Shown: positions 46,670 through 57,865 of the stretch, one piece after another
How the letters are laid out: each line of letters begins with the position of its first letter
Numbering within the stretch: position 1 is the first letter of the stretch
From: Oasisia sp. SBJ-2009
Lineage: Eukaryota > Annelida > Polychaeta > Sabellida > Siboglinidae
NCBI GenBank assembly: GCA_964017155.1
Contig: OZ024862.1
Location: 36,909,675 to 36,973,674 of the forward strand
Reading direction: 5' to 3'
DNA: 64,000 bases
Translations under genes and position numbers: made by a program
The notes under the pieces: model-generated
Told to the model about the DNA's origin: nothing
The model's database searches: none
What the model saw: only the letters and a program-made list of their open reading frames with translations

Positions 46670-48450
46670 TCGTATAAATAGCAGCGACATGTGTTCGATA
46701 TATATTGTTTGTAATTGAGGTTTTAATCTAACGTTACTCCATGATTTAACACTGAGGCTGCTGGTGTGACACTTTGACTCGAAAATGTGTACCAATGATG
46801 AGAAATGCGGTCTTATCTGCATTAAGCTTGAATATACTGTTTTTCAGCGAAAGAGAGACAGTCCCTAATCTGACATAGGGAGCGACAATTATTAAGTATC
46901 AGGTGTGAACAACGAAATTTAGATTTGTGTGTCATCTGCATAAAGGTGATGATCCAAGTTGTGATTTTGATAACAGAGCTTAGTGGCGTTGTAAAGAGAG
47001 TGAAAAGCAATGCCCCAAAGCAAAACCCTGGGGGACACCATATTAGGGTGCAGCATATATGAGAAGAGTTTCATACCTTAATGGCTAGCCGTCTATCGGT
47101 CAGGTATGAAGAAAACCAGCGCAGTTGATAAGCGTATAATGACAATGTCGTTGTTAATGGTGTCAAATCCGGTGGATAAATTGAATAGGGTTAGTGCGGT
47201 AACTTTGCCGTTATCAAAGTTAAGGTTAATGTCGTCATGTTTTTTTTAAACAGTAGTTTATGTGGAGTGAAATTGTTTATACGCAGACTGCGACCATTGG
47301 ACAAGTCATTTGTGTAGATGCGAGCCCTGAGATCGTTTGCCACAACCTTCTAAAGTACTTTTGAAATAAAGGTGAGATTGGAAATATATATGTAGCTATT
47401 CAGGTCATGTTTTGGCAGATATGTCTTCGTATGAACTGGGTTCTTTTGCCAATCACGTTTCATATAGCAACGGCGTCTTTCAAGTAGTATGATTTCCAGG
47501 GTAATCCAATGAGCTGGTATTTTTATGACACAAATTTAGATTTAGCAGGTGCATGTTTGTCATGCATTGTCTTCTGTATTTGATGGTATTCTTCGTATAA
47601 ATAAGATACATTTGCTTTAGAATGTATAACAAGGTTGTATGTGAGGATAGCAGTCATAAATGCTTAAATGTTTATACTGCCTGTAAAACACATTGTGCTT
47701 GGATACGACTGGGGCTATAGGAACATTAATATGAGCTATCATTGTGTTATGGTCCGATAAACCATTTGAAACTGTTTGTGTGTGAATGTTTTTCCAAGTC
47801 GAGCCAGTTATCAAGAAGTCGAGCCAATGATCAAGTGTGTGTATTTTGAAGGTGACATGATGTTGTGGGTTAAGATATCAGTAAACGTGGCAGTTGTTGT
47901 GGAGGCTCTATAGAAATGAAGGTTAAAATCACCAACGATGTAACATTATGTGTGCATAGTTGCCACATTTGCCAAGTTATTATGGCATTCTTCGAAGAAA
48001 TTAACTACCATCGGGGTAGGTGACCTGGATGACGATTAATACAAATACAATATCCAGAGAAGCACGAACTTGAGATGTCAACACATATAGATTCAAAGCT
48101 GGAATAGTCAGGGTCGGTGTACATGTTTACTTTGAACAGTTTTGAAATGAGAACTCCAACACCACCGCCTCGTCCGACTGCACGTGGTCGATGGCAAAAG
48201 GAATAACCAGGGGGGATATGTCACCAATACGCGCGGCTGTGTCATGGGGTCTTAGCCACGTCTCATTTATGGCAAGAATATCAATTGTTTTGGAAATTAA
48301 TCAATCGTTAAGGGAGGCTATTTTTTCTCTCGAATGGAACGAATGTTAGTGTTGGCCAAGCGGATGTTGCGCCTAAGATCAAAGCTAATTTAAATGTTGG
48401 CCTAGAACGGTAGATTGGCAGCAATTTCCGGTTGAAACAAAGATTAAGAC
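46670..48450 (-). mobile_element. CR1/L2-like LINE, antisense, RT and endonuclease piece
   Basis: Continuation of the element begun at 42892. The minus strand shows the block matching 29930-30050 (caaagtgtcacaccagcagc near 46755-46775), KLNADKTAFLIIGTHF-like sequence, GVPQG near 47030, and endonuclease NGLSDHNTMIAHINVPIAPV (47690-47765). It ends near 48450. No catalytic open frame. The left and right joins with RTE copy 2 carry related words (gtaaaaatacgac and gtataaatagcagcgac) that look like a target-site duplication. Confidence 0.8.
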
Positions 48451-50320
48451 ATGTGTAGGTATGTCAAGGATTCTTGTGAATTGAGACGGCTTTGAAGTGA
48501 TATCGGACCATAGCATAGAGGCAGTGGTTGGTTATACAAGTGATATCCGACTATAGCATAGGGGCAGTGGGTTATGGTGAAATCATGGCTTCCAGAAGCA
48601 GTAAAACAACATAATAAGTTATTGAAACACATAATGAAAATTGTGCTGACATTTTGCAAACATTTGCTAAATTGATACCATAGAAATAAACTGTATCACA
48701 AAACAATAACTGATTAAGAATAGTAAGATATTCTAAAATATGTAAATATTATAAAATATATAAATATGAATGTTATAAAAAGTGGGTGAACTATCGATCA
48801 GAAACATCTAACCAATGGGTATGTACTATTGCGCAAAATGACAAAATTCTAAATAGATTTTAAGCAGCGTAGGTGGTGGCAATTTGCAATATTTCGGCGT
48901 ATCAAAATAAAGTAGTTACATCTCCATTAGTGCCATTTACAAAAATGCAAATTTTGGATTACGAAACTAATTTTGAATCAAGTAGTGAAAAATACGACAG
49001 GCACAGCGCGCCACGGCATGCGCATAACCACTACACTTAGTAGAATCTAGAAGTTCATGACATCATTTCGACCCAGAAACCCAAGATGGCTGCCATCCGG
49101 TCAAAGATGGCCGCTATCCGGTAGAGCAAAAACGTAACTTTTGATCGAGAAGGAAAGATGTGGGTCTTTGGAGTTTGCATTGATACAGAATGTAAATAAG
49201 TAGAACAAATAATACTTCTAAGCTATCTTCAGGGAAACAAATTGAACATCAAAACCCAATTTACCTTGGAATTGCTGTACTTTAGGCAAACTACCTCCAT
49301 AAGGATATCTTGCAGTAAAATATAATTGTTGATGAACATACGACAAGACGACTAATTATACTTCAAGAGAGGCTCTTTTGAATTATCTGGTTAATGTTGT
49401 CTTAATTGAGATGAGAAGACAAAATAGATTATCAAGACGTTTACATCAACATCGTTTGTACAAAGAATATGAACGAATCGTGAGGCAGATATCTTTGGTA
49501 TAAAAGCTGTTACAATGTAATGGTTACTGTGTGTTTTCTTTGAATGTACTGCCTTTCTTGTTGTATAACTGGTTACGTGAAAAGGATACTTTAACTGAAC
49601 TACAAACATAAAAAGCTGTATTAAAAAACAGTTTAATTTATGCGCATTGCAGAATGCGTGACTTGTGGAAATGTCTTCGACACCAAAGACACTACTTCTA
49701 GTTGATATTAATATAACTTGGCTAAAGTGTTGACACCTGTTAAGTTAAATGTCAAGGTTGAGAAGTGATTCTTTTTGTAACTCTGCGTGTCGCAGAACCA
49801 TTAATTGCCTACGGCTGTTGCTGGTGTACGTGGAATTCAACAAGTCAACTGAGTCAGAATAAAAAAATCCCCCAATAAATAAACTGACCAAGTACCTAAA
49901 CAATGACGCGTCTTATAACACATAACTCATTCCCAAGTGCCGACATATATGCGTAAGTTAAATAATAAGGTATCATAAAAACGAAGTTTGTTGAAATGGG
50001 TGCTATTATGGTCGCACACTACTTCTCAGTCTGTATGCTCTGACGACATGACACCTCAATTGCGCCGCGGAATTAGGAGGAAGTATCACTTTTTAATCCT
50101 TTGACGCCGAAACACTATTCACGTTGAGGGCACAAAGAACCAGACGTCACATACGTAGACGGGTCCACATGCCAGAGGCTTTCTAATGAACCCCCACAAC
50201 TATTCTTTATACGATGGCAAACTTTAGCGCAATGACGTAATCGAAAATAAATAAATATTTCTTACTGGAACGCTTCCTTATTTTGACGCATGCCACGTTT
50301 ATGATAGTAATGACATCAGC
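48450..50320. other. Intergenic sequence, no gene recognised
   Basis: Largely unique AT-rich sequence. It contains two tandem YY1-like words near 49080-49120 (caagatggctgccatccggt, caaagatggccgctatccgg). No open frame above 72 codons and no RNA-like fold noticed. Confidence 0.4.
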
Positions 50321-50339
50321 AATTTTGGTAAATCACTCG

Positions 50340-50960
50340 TTCACTCATCCCAAAACCTGTCAGAGACTGAGGGATCCAGACGCAGCGAATGCTCTCCAGG
50401 CGGGTGATTTGGTGCTAGTCTCGGTAGCTTTTGGACGCCAATGTCAGTCCTCTCCAGAATGTTATCCATAAAGATCTACTTCTGCCTACCTCTTCGTCTA
50501 TTACCTTTTTATGGTGTCATGCATGATTGTTTTCGCTAGGGAGTCGTGGCGTGTGAGATGGCTGTACCATGTCACCATCATCTTCACTGCTGCAAGAAGG
50601 GGCTCATGTGCACCTCTTAGAGCAGTGACCTTACTCCGAACAAAGTCACTGGTCTTGTGTTTGGCCCACGATGTGTATAGCAGGCGTCTATAGCAATTAT
50701 TCTCAAACGCCTGGGTCTTCGTCGTCGCTGCAACAGTCAATGTCCATCTTTCGCAACCGTAGAGCAAGACAAAGATAACAAGGGCTCTGTCCAACCTGAT
50801 CTTGGTTGGAAAGCTGGTGTTGAAACTTTTCCAATTCTTGGTGAGTTTGGTCATTGCTGCTGTTGCGAGGACTCGTCGGATCGGAATCCTTTTTATCCGA
50901 CCGTCCATCTGTGCAGTGTTGAGTGTGAAGCCAAGATGCAGTGTGAGAAATGTGCTGTCT
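50340..50960 (-). mobile_element. LINE C-terminal fragment, antisense
   Basis: The minus-strand frame 50501-50908 contains LVIFVLLYGCERWTLTV, AFENNCYRRLLYTSWAKHKT, FVRSKVTAL and VTWYSHLTRHDSLAKTIM. This is the conserved region downstream of the RT in a different APE-LINE family (the typical LLYGCExWTL block). Truncated on both sides. Confidence 0.75.
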
Positions 50961-51750
50961 AAAAAAGCATAATAAAACTAGAAAATTCATAGTTATGTCC
51001 TGGAGGAGTATTTGTAGCACACTACATTAGAACATTTGTTAAATAACCTGCTAAGAACCCTTGAATGTTGATGATGACGATGATGACTATTGCTATAACA
51101 GACGAGCTTCACGCAGCAAGTGCACGTGTTCGTGCACGCTACAGAGATAACGCACGCATAATATGTCGACATTGTTTATCCCTAACGAGGCGATGTGAAA
51201 CGACGCATATAAGAGATAGCGGGCCGGAAGTGATCTACCCAGTGCTTGTCGCTAGGATTACGTCATTTTCTCCTGTTGTGAATCAGTAGTGGCTGTACAT
51301 ATCCGGCATAACAGACCAGCACAGAACCGTCTACCTGGACGATTAACGTGTTTATTACTAATACTATTTTACTCAATTTACACAAGATACATCGTGACGC
51401 ACTATTCGAGAGAGTAGGCTGGGGGCACTTGGGGGCAACGACGCCTTTTTCCAGTGTTAATAAAAGATAGGAGTTTCTTTTGTTTTTTATGTAATCAGAC
51501 TGTCATCAAATTGTGTTTATAGTTTTATTTTCCGAAGGATAATTATAAATAAAAACAGTGGGACATTGCAGGTAAGAATTATCACGGAAATTGTGGTGGT
51601 TGTCATGGCATCGACAGCTATCTTGATAAGTAATGAAGAATGCCATCCTTTGCGAAGTACAACATGTTTGGGGGAAGTTATACTTTTGCTATGATTATAT
51701 ACTTGTCAAATATAAGTGCACATCGAACTGTTGTGAAATAATAATAATCC
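50960..51750. other. Unassigned sequence
   Basis: No supported feature. A short frame at 51065-51289 begins in a (gatgat)n tract and has no recognisable motif. Confidence 0.4.
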
Positions 51751-51751
51751 G

Positions 51752-51857
<106 letters not shown>

Positions 51858-51859
51858 CC

Positions 51860-52485
51860 CATTAAAATATAATTTAATGGTATAAAGATATTTGTTAGTA
51901 TCACTAAGCCAATAAAATACAAATCACGTAAAAGGCGCGTACGGTTTAAAATCGTTAATACTATTTGCGCTACGTAAATCGCTACGTCTATGAGAGTGAT
52001 AGTGTGGTCAACTATTTTTTTCATCGGAGAGTTAAGATAAGAAAGACATAACACAAGATATTGATGAACTGATTTTTATAATATGGTGTAACAGAAACCG
52101 AGCTGATGAATATAATCCATATCTTATCAGCTTTTGCCGAGTTTACGTAATTCTGCCATCCGAACGATATTACTGGTATTCAGCCATGCAACTTAACTGC
52201 TAAATTGATTACCATGTGCATAATTACTAACCAAAAATCCGCACTCGCTTTAGTTTATTTTCAGCAGTCGGAAACTACAACTGCCGTCAGTCGTGAGTAT
52301 AATATCATTCTTGTGGCCTGTCCCCAACCAGTTGTCTCGCTATGGTGTCTTGCACTACGTTCTAGATGACGTAATACACGTTCGTGATGACGTGATCGCA
52401 AATGATGGCCAATAATAACGAGGTAGCCCGATTCCTACAATAACTGTTACCCGTTATGAGAACGAACCTAACAAATCATACACAA
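51860..52485. other. Unassigned sequence before the composite repeats
   Basis: AT-rich, unique-looking DNA. The word acgtcatcgt/atgacgt recurs near 52360-52400 (gatgacgtaatacacgttcg, tgatgacgtgatcg). No gene seen. Confidence 0.4.
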
Positions 52486-52492
52486 ATTAAAC

Positions 52493-53459
52493 CTTGATAT
52501 TTAGTAAAATAATGATGATCCGCTTTAACGTGTGTTGCATAAAGTTTGAACACACACCGTCCACGAGATGTGACGTCATAAACGCGTTCGACAACGACGG
52601 AGCGCGCAACTGCACAAACCGGCAAGTTAATCGATCTTCATCGAGGCGGGGAAGGAAGCAATTCAAGGACAACAGTTGCACGAAGTCGCACGAACATTTC
52701 GCAGATGAGTTCAGCCCAATATTTGTGATTTTTATTTAACGTTTGTGTCAGTTTAGCTTCAACGTTCTACATGGAACAGTACGGTGCCTTCGCGAGTACG
52801 CAGCCAGATAAACGATCGGAAAGTCAAACCAACAATGGAGAAAACTTGCAAGAAGTTACACGAACATTTAACGTACATATATTATGCTTATCATTAATTG
52901 TTTATTTAATGTTTGCGTCCGTTTATTTATCTTCAACGTCCGACGTAGAACAGTACTTAGGGCACACACGAGGTTAGAGCCCAATAAACAATCGGAGAAT
53001 CAAACAAACAACGTCAACGGCGAACATTTGCAAGGAGTTCTACGAACACATATAGGCCTAATTGATACATCTAGCTATGCATTTACAACTTATTTTATGT
53101 TTGCTTCCGTTCAGTCTTTATGTTATACTGGAAAAGTAGACGGGGTTAAGGGTTAGGACGATTGATTAGCCAGTTAGCATGCGTTGTATTAGTAGTAGCC
53201 ATAGTTTAATGATGGTCAGCGTGGACGGTCTGGGACATTAGTGACTCACTTGTCACTATTTCACCAATCCACCCCGCATTTATTCACTATACCTCCAAAT
53301 TGACCATCCATTCGACGGTCTACCCACTCACTCGCCAGCCCACCTGCCCGTCTGTCTATCTGCACAGACAATCCCTCAGCCTATCTTTGGGAAAGTGTAG
53401 TCATTTTTACAGTTGACGCTAGTGAGGAGTATTATTTTCTTCTCATCAAGTTGAGGCCT
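52493..53459. repeat. Composite repeat unit A (copy 1)
   Basis: Starts cttgatatttagtaaaataa, then tgatgatccgctttaac, and is followed by a 12-bp satellite. The same arrangement recurs at 53923 (offset 1430) and 55552 (offset 1629). Inside, three imperfect subrepeats of about 181 bp start near 52672, 52851 and 53033, each with a tcgcacgaacatttcgc/ttacacgaacatttaac-type start, a (t)taa(t/c)gtttg(t/c)gtc core and a caaacaa(c/t)...aacatttgcaa end. The frame 52494-52739 stops early because of a one-base difference from copy 2. Confidence 0.85.
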
Positions 53460-53907
53460 TTTACATAGGTACGTCGATCGGTGCCGCGATCGGTGTCGCG
53501 ATCGGTGTCGCGATCGGTGTCGCGATCGGTATCGCGATCGGTATCGCGATCGGTGTCGCGATCGGTGTCGCGATCGGTGTCACGATCGGTGTCGCGATCG
53601 GTACCACGATCGGTGTCGCGATCGGTGTCGCGATCGGTGTCGCGATTAGTGTCACGATCGGTGTCGCGATCGGTACCGCGGTTGGTGTCGCGATCGGTGT
53701 TGCGATCGGCGCCGCGATCGGTACTGCGGTTGGTACCATGATCGGTACTGCGGTTGGTACCATGATCGGTACTGCGGTTGGTACCGCGATCGGTACCGCG
53801 ATCGGTGTCGCGGTCGGTGTCGCGATCGGTACCGCGGTCGGTGTCGCGGTCGGTGTCGCGATCGGTACCGCGGTCGGTGTCGCGGTCGGTGTCGGTGTAG
53901 GTCGGTC
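53460..53907. repeat. 12-bp dodecamer satellite, block 1
   Basis: Monomers of the type gatcggtgtcgc/gatcggtaccgc, 37 or so copies, very rich in CpG and CGATCG. It encodes tetrapeptide repeats in all six frames without stops (SRSV, IGVA, TPIA and others); these are artefacts of a stop-free 12-bp unit. Confidence 0.97.
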
Positions 53908-53922
53908 ATAAAAAAATGTAAT

Positions 53923-54924
53923 CTTGATATTTAGTAAAATAATGATGATCCGCTTTAACATGTGTTGCATAATGTCTGAACACATCCGGCCACGAGTCAA
54001 GAGACTACGACGATGTGACGTCATAAACGCGTTCGACAACGACGGAGCGCGCAAGTGCACAAACCGGCAAGTTAATCGATCTTCATCGAGGCAGGGAAGG
54101 AAGCAATTCAAGGACAACAGTTGCACGAAGTCGCACGAACATTTCGCAGATGAGTTCGGCCCAATATTTGTGATTTTATTTAACGTTTGTGTCAGTTTAG
54201 CTTCAACGTTCTACATGGAACAGTACGGTGCCTTCGCGAGTACGCAGCCACATAAACGATCGGAAAGTCAAACCAACAATGGTGAAAACTTGCAAGAAGT
54301 TACACGAACATTTAACGTACATATATTATGCTTATCATTAATTGTTTATTTAATGTTTGCGTCAGTTTATTTAGCTTCAACGTCCGACCTAGAACAGTAC
54401 TTAGGGCACACGCGAGGTTAGAGCCCAATAAACAATCGGAGAATCAAACAAACAACGTCAACGGAGAACATTTGCAATTAATTATACGAACATATATATA
54501 AGTGATACATCTAGCTATGCATTTACAACTTATTTTATGATTGCTTCCGTTCAGTCGTGATGTTCTACTGGGTGCATACTGGAGCAGTATATAGGGAAGC
54601 TTGATCAGCCAGTTAGCATGTGTTGTATTAGTAGTAGCCATAGTTTGATGATGGTCAGCGTGGATGGTCTGGGACATTAGTGACTCACTTGTCACTATGT
54701 CACCCACTACCCCGCATTTATTCACCATATCTCCAAATTGACCATCCATTCGACGATTGACCCACCACCCAACGGTCCACCCACCCACTCGCCAGCCCAC
54801 CTGCCCGCCTGTCCATCTACACAGACAATCCCTCAGCCTATCTTTGGGAAAGTGTAGTCATTTTTGCAGTTGACGCTAGTGAGGAGTATTGTTTTCTTCG
54901 TCTCATCAAGTTGAGGCCTTTTAC
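53923..54924. repeat. Composite repeat unit A (copy 2)
   Basis: Highly similar to 52493-53459. It has an extra segment (cggccacgagtcaagagact near 53987). A 165-codon frame (53924-54421) spans the first two subrepeats, because this copy has attttattta where copy 1 has atttttattt. The frame has no known motif and is not preserved in copy 1, so coding is unlikely. Confidence 0.85.
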
Positions 54925-55540
54925 ATAGGTACGTCGGTCGGTGCCGCGATCGGTGTCGCGATCGGTGTCGCGATCGGTGTCGCGATCCGGTGTCGCGATC
55001 GGTGTCGCGATCGGTGTCGCGATCGGTGTCGCGATCGGTGTCGCGATCCGGTGTCGCGATCGGTGTCACGATCGGTGTCGCGATCGGTACCACGATCGGT
55101 GTCGCGATCGGTGTCGCGATCGGTGTCGCGATCGGTACCGCGGTTGGTGTCGCGATCGGTGTCGCGATCGGTGTCGCGATCGGTGCCGCGGTTGGTGTCG
55201 CGATCGGTGCCGCGATTGGTGTCGCGATCGGTGTCACGATCGGTGTCGCGATCGGCACCGCGATCGGTACTGCGGTTGGTACCGTGATCGGTACTGCGGT
55301 TGGTGTCGCGATCGGTGTCGCGATCGGTGTCGCGATTGGTGTCGCGATCGGTGTCGCGATCGGTGCCGCGGTTGGTGTCGCGATCGGTGCCGCGGTTGGT
55401 GTCGCGATCGGTGTCGCGATCGGTGTCGCGATCGGTGTCGCGATCGGTGCCGCGGTTGGTGTCGCGATCGGTGTCGCGATCGGCGCCGCGATCGGTACTG
55501 CGGTTGGTACCGCGATCGGTGTCGGTGTCGGTCGGTCATA
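54925..55540. repeat. 12-bp dodecamer satellite, block 2
   Basis: About 51 monomers of the same family as 53460-53907, with two one-base insertions (gatccggtgtcg near 54985 and 55047). It ends gtcggtgtcggtcggtcata like block 1, so both blocks share the same right junction. Confidence 0.97.
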
Positions 55541-55551
55541 AAAAAATAAAT

Positions 55552-55657
55552 CTTGATATTTAGTAAATAATGATGATCCGCTTTAACGTGTGTTGCATAA
55601 TGTCTGAACACACGTCCGGCCACGAGTCAAGAGACTATGAAGATGTGACGTCATAAA
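55552..55657. repeat. Composite repeat unit A (copy 3, truncated)
   Basis: Repeats the first 105 bp of the unit up to gatgtgacgtcataaacg and is then replaced by hexanucleotide repeats exactly where copies 1 and 2 continue cgttcgacaacg. Confidence 0.85.
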
Positions 55658-56184
55658 CGAGAGGGAGAGGGAGAGGGAGAGGGAGAGGGAGAGGGAGAGG
55701 GAGAGGGAGAGGGAGAGGGAGAGGGAGAGGGAGAGGGAGAGGGAGAGGGAGAGGGAGAGGGAGAGGGAGAGGGAGAGGGAGAGGGAGAGGGAGAGGGAGA
55801 GGGAGAGGGAGAGGGAGAGGGAGAGGGAGAGGGAGAGGGAGAGGGAGAGGGAGAGGGAGAGGGAGAGGGAGAGGGAGAGGGAGAGGGAGAGGGAGAGGCA
55901 GAGGCAGAGGCAGAGGCAGAGGCAGAGGCAGAGGCAGAGGCAGAGGCAGAGGCAGAGGCAGAGGCAGCGGGAGCGGGAGCGGGAGCGGGAGCGGGAGCGG
56001 GAGCGGGAGCGGGAGCGGGAGCGGGAGCGGGAGCGGGAGCGGGAGCGGGAGCGGGAGCGGGAGCGGGAGCGGGAGCGGGAGCGGGAGCGGGAGCGGGAGC
56101 GGGAGCGGGAGCGGGAGCGGGAGCGGGAGCGGGAGCGGGAGCGGGAGCGGGAGCGGGAGCGGGAGCGGGAGCGGGAGCGGGAGC
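55658..56184. repeat. Three successive hexanucleotide blocks
   Basis: (GGGAGA)n about 55658-55898 (40 copies), (GGCAGA)n about 55899-55966 (11 copies), (GGGAGC)n about 55967-56184 (36 copies). Adjacent blocks differ by single substitutions and each is internally almost perfect. The minus-strand Leu-Pro frame (191 codons) is an artefact. G-runs of three every six bases make the last block a very strong candidate for G-quadruplex. Confidence 0.97.
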
Positions 56185-56214
56185 GATTCTATTCTTATGT
56201 AGGTTACCATAATA

Positions 56215-57137
56215 TTATTATTTCTGTGGTCAGCTTCGAGTGACTAGTGTAGTGAAAAATGTATCAGCATTGTTGAACACATTGCATTCGATAGATATAC
56301 GTGTTTATGTAGAATATTTCAGTGACAATCTAAGGCAACGGTACATTTGTCATTAATGACAGCTACATAGATCGCTATCACTTTAACATCCACACATGAC
56401 AATCGTATGTATCATGTACTAGCTTAACGTTTCTAACTGTAAAGCACTCCTAGGCTCTGTTTGCCTACACTAAACCTTCGGCAAGGTGTATTAACCGCTC
56501 TGCCTACATACCAGGGTTACGGCGAAGTCGGTCGAACAAGCAGTGAGTTGACAGAAGACGGTGAGTATTTTTCCTGATTCGAAATGATTACTGATTTAAT
56601 TATTATTTCTCTCGTATCAGAATAATGCGTAATGTTATGATAGCAGAACAGAGATGATTGATTACATGTATTAATTGAAAATACTTGCGTATTTAATAGT
56701 ATAACTTGTGAATGTGAATGTACATAGGACTGTTGCATGCTTTTAGACATTTATCAATTAAAATATGTTTCATATATGCTATATAACTATTATTATATAT
56801 TAAATATGTAATGATCATAATTCCACGGTTAGCATCGATTGGAACATAGGGCGACTAGTGTCATAGAAAAGTATAAGGCCTATTAAGGACATTGGCATTG
56901 ATAGATATATCTATTTATGTATTATATGTTAGTGACAATTTATGGCAACGATTGTTTTCTTATTATATATAGATACAAAGTTCAATATCACTTCAACATA
57001 CAATCATGACAAACCTATCTATGATGTCTTAGTTTAACGTTTCTATGCGATTTTCAGAGCCTGGCAGGATAAGGATGATTCCCTATCAAAGGAAGGGTAA
57101 GGCGCTCCTTGCCTCTGCTAGCCCACGTTACACACCA
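56215..57137. repeat. Diverged tandem duplication
   Basis: Two related segments, about 56215-56520 and 56820-57137, share gactagtgt, ttgatagatata, tttatgta, cagtgacaat, ggcaacg, cactt(t/c)aaca, catgacaa, agtttaacgtttcta/agcttaacgtttcta and a closing ctctg...accaggg. A third partial copy lies at about 57690-57865. The DNA between is AT-rich. Non-coding. Confidence 0.65.
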
Positions 57138-57665
57138 GGGCCCAGTTTCATGAAGCCGTGTAACTTTATGCGCAATTACGAGGTCTACTGGTCGTAGCTA
57201 ACAGCGAATAGACAATGCAGCTTACGGCCGGTTTCATGAGCCCAATTTAGCATTCGTGCCACTAAATCGCCGTAGCAGTGACCCCCTTACGTCGCGGTGG
57301 GGAATCCCTGTATTTGTGCTGTGTCTGAACATCCTTTTTTCTTTCTGGCTGTCCCTTTGTCGTTCGTATAGCAAATGGGAAGAAGCTATGATCAATGTAA
57401 AGAATATCCAGTGCATACATTAAAAATAATAATGTTGAGAGTGGGCGTGTCGGGAGCATACCGTACATATTTCAACTTCGGGAGCATACCGTAAATATTT
57501 CAACCAGCGTAAAGTTACGCCTACTAAATACATAGTGCAGTTAAGTGCAACTATGGAGCAGACTCATGATACACATTTAGTGTAACTTCACGACGTCTTT
57601 GATTTTCGACGAGTTATCGCCCGCTACGACGTAGTAAGTAGCCGCTATGAAACTGGCCCCTGGGC
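57138..57665. mobile_element. PIF/Harbinger-like MITE
   Basis: Terminal inverted repeats ccagggcccagtttcatgaa at the left and ctatgaaactggcccctggg at the right, about 18-20 bp with one mismatch. A second gccggtttcatgagccc lies inside near 57227. About 525 bp without transposase. The ends resemble the ggg(c)ccagtttcat termini of Harbinger-type MITEs. It interrupts the third copy of the diverged tandem duplication. Confidence 0.65.
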
Positions 57666-57865
57666 ACGGCGTATAAAGTGCTGAAGTAACTGACTATTAT
57701 TATGTTCTTGATGACAATTGTATGTAACATGTCTAAAATAAAAGTGTATATCCCCCTGGCAGGGTAGGGTTGCATGCCTATCAAATGAGGTGTAAAGCGC
57801 TCCTTGGCTCTGCTAGCCTCACGTGAACACATTTCGGGTAAATCGGGCAAACAAACAGTTAATTG

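Noticed and set aside
53924..54421. 165-codon frame in composite unit A copy 2
   Set aside because: Lies over tandem subrepeats, has no recognised motif, and is broken in the near-identical copy 1.
55635..56210. 191-codon Leu-Pro frame
   Set aside because: Product of the GGGAGA/GGCAGA/GGGAGC hexanucleotides; no gene context.
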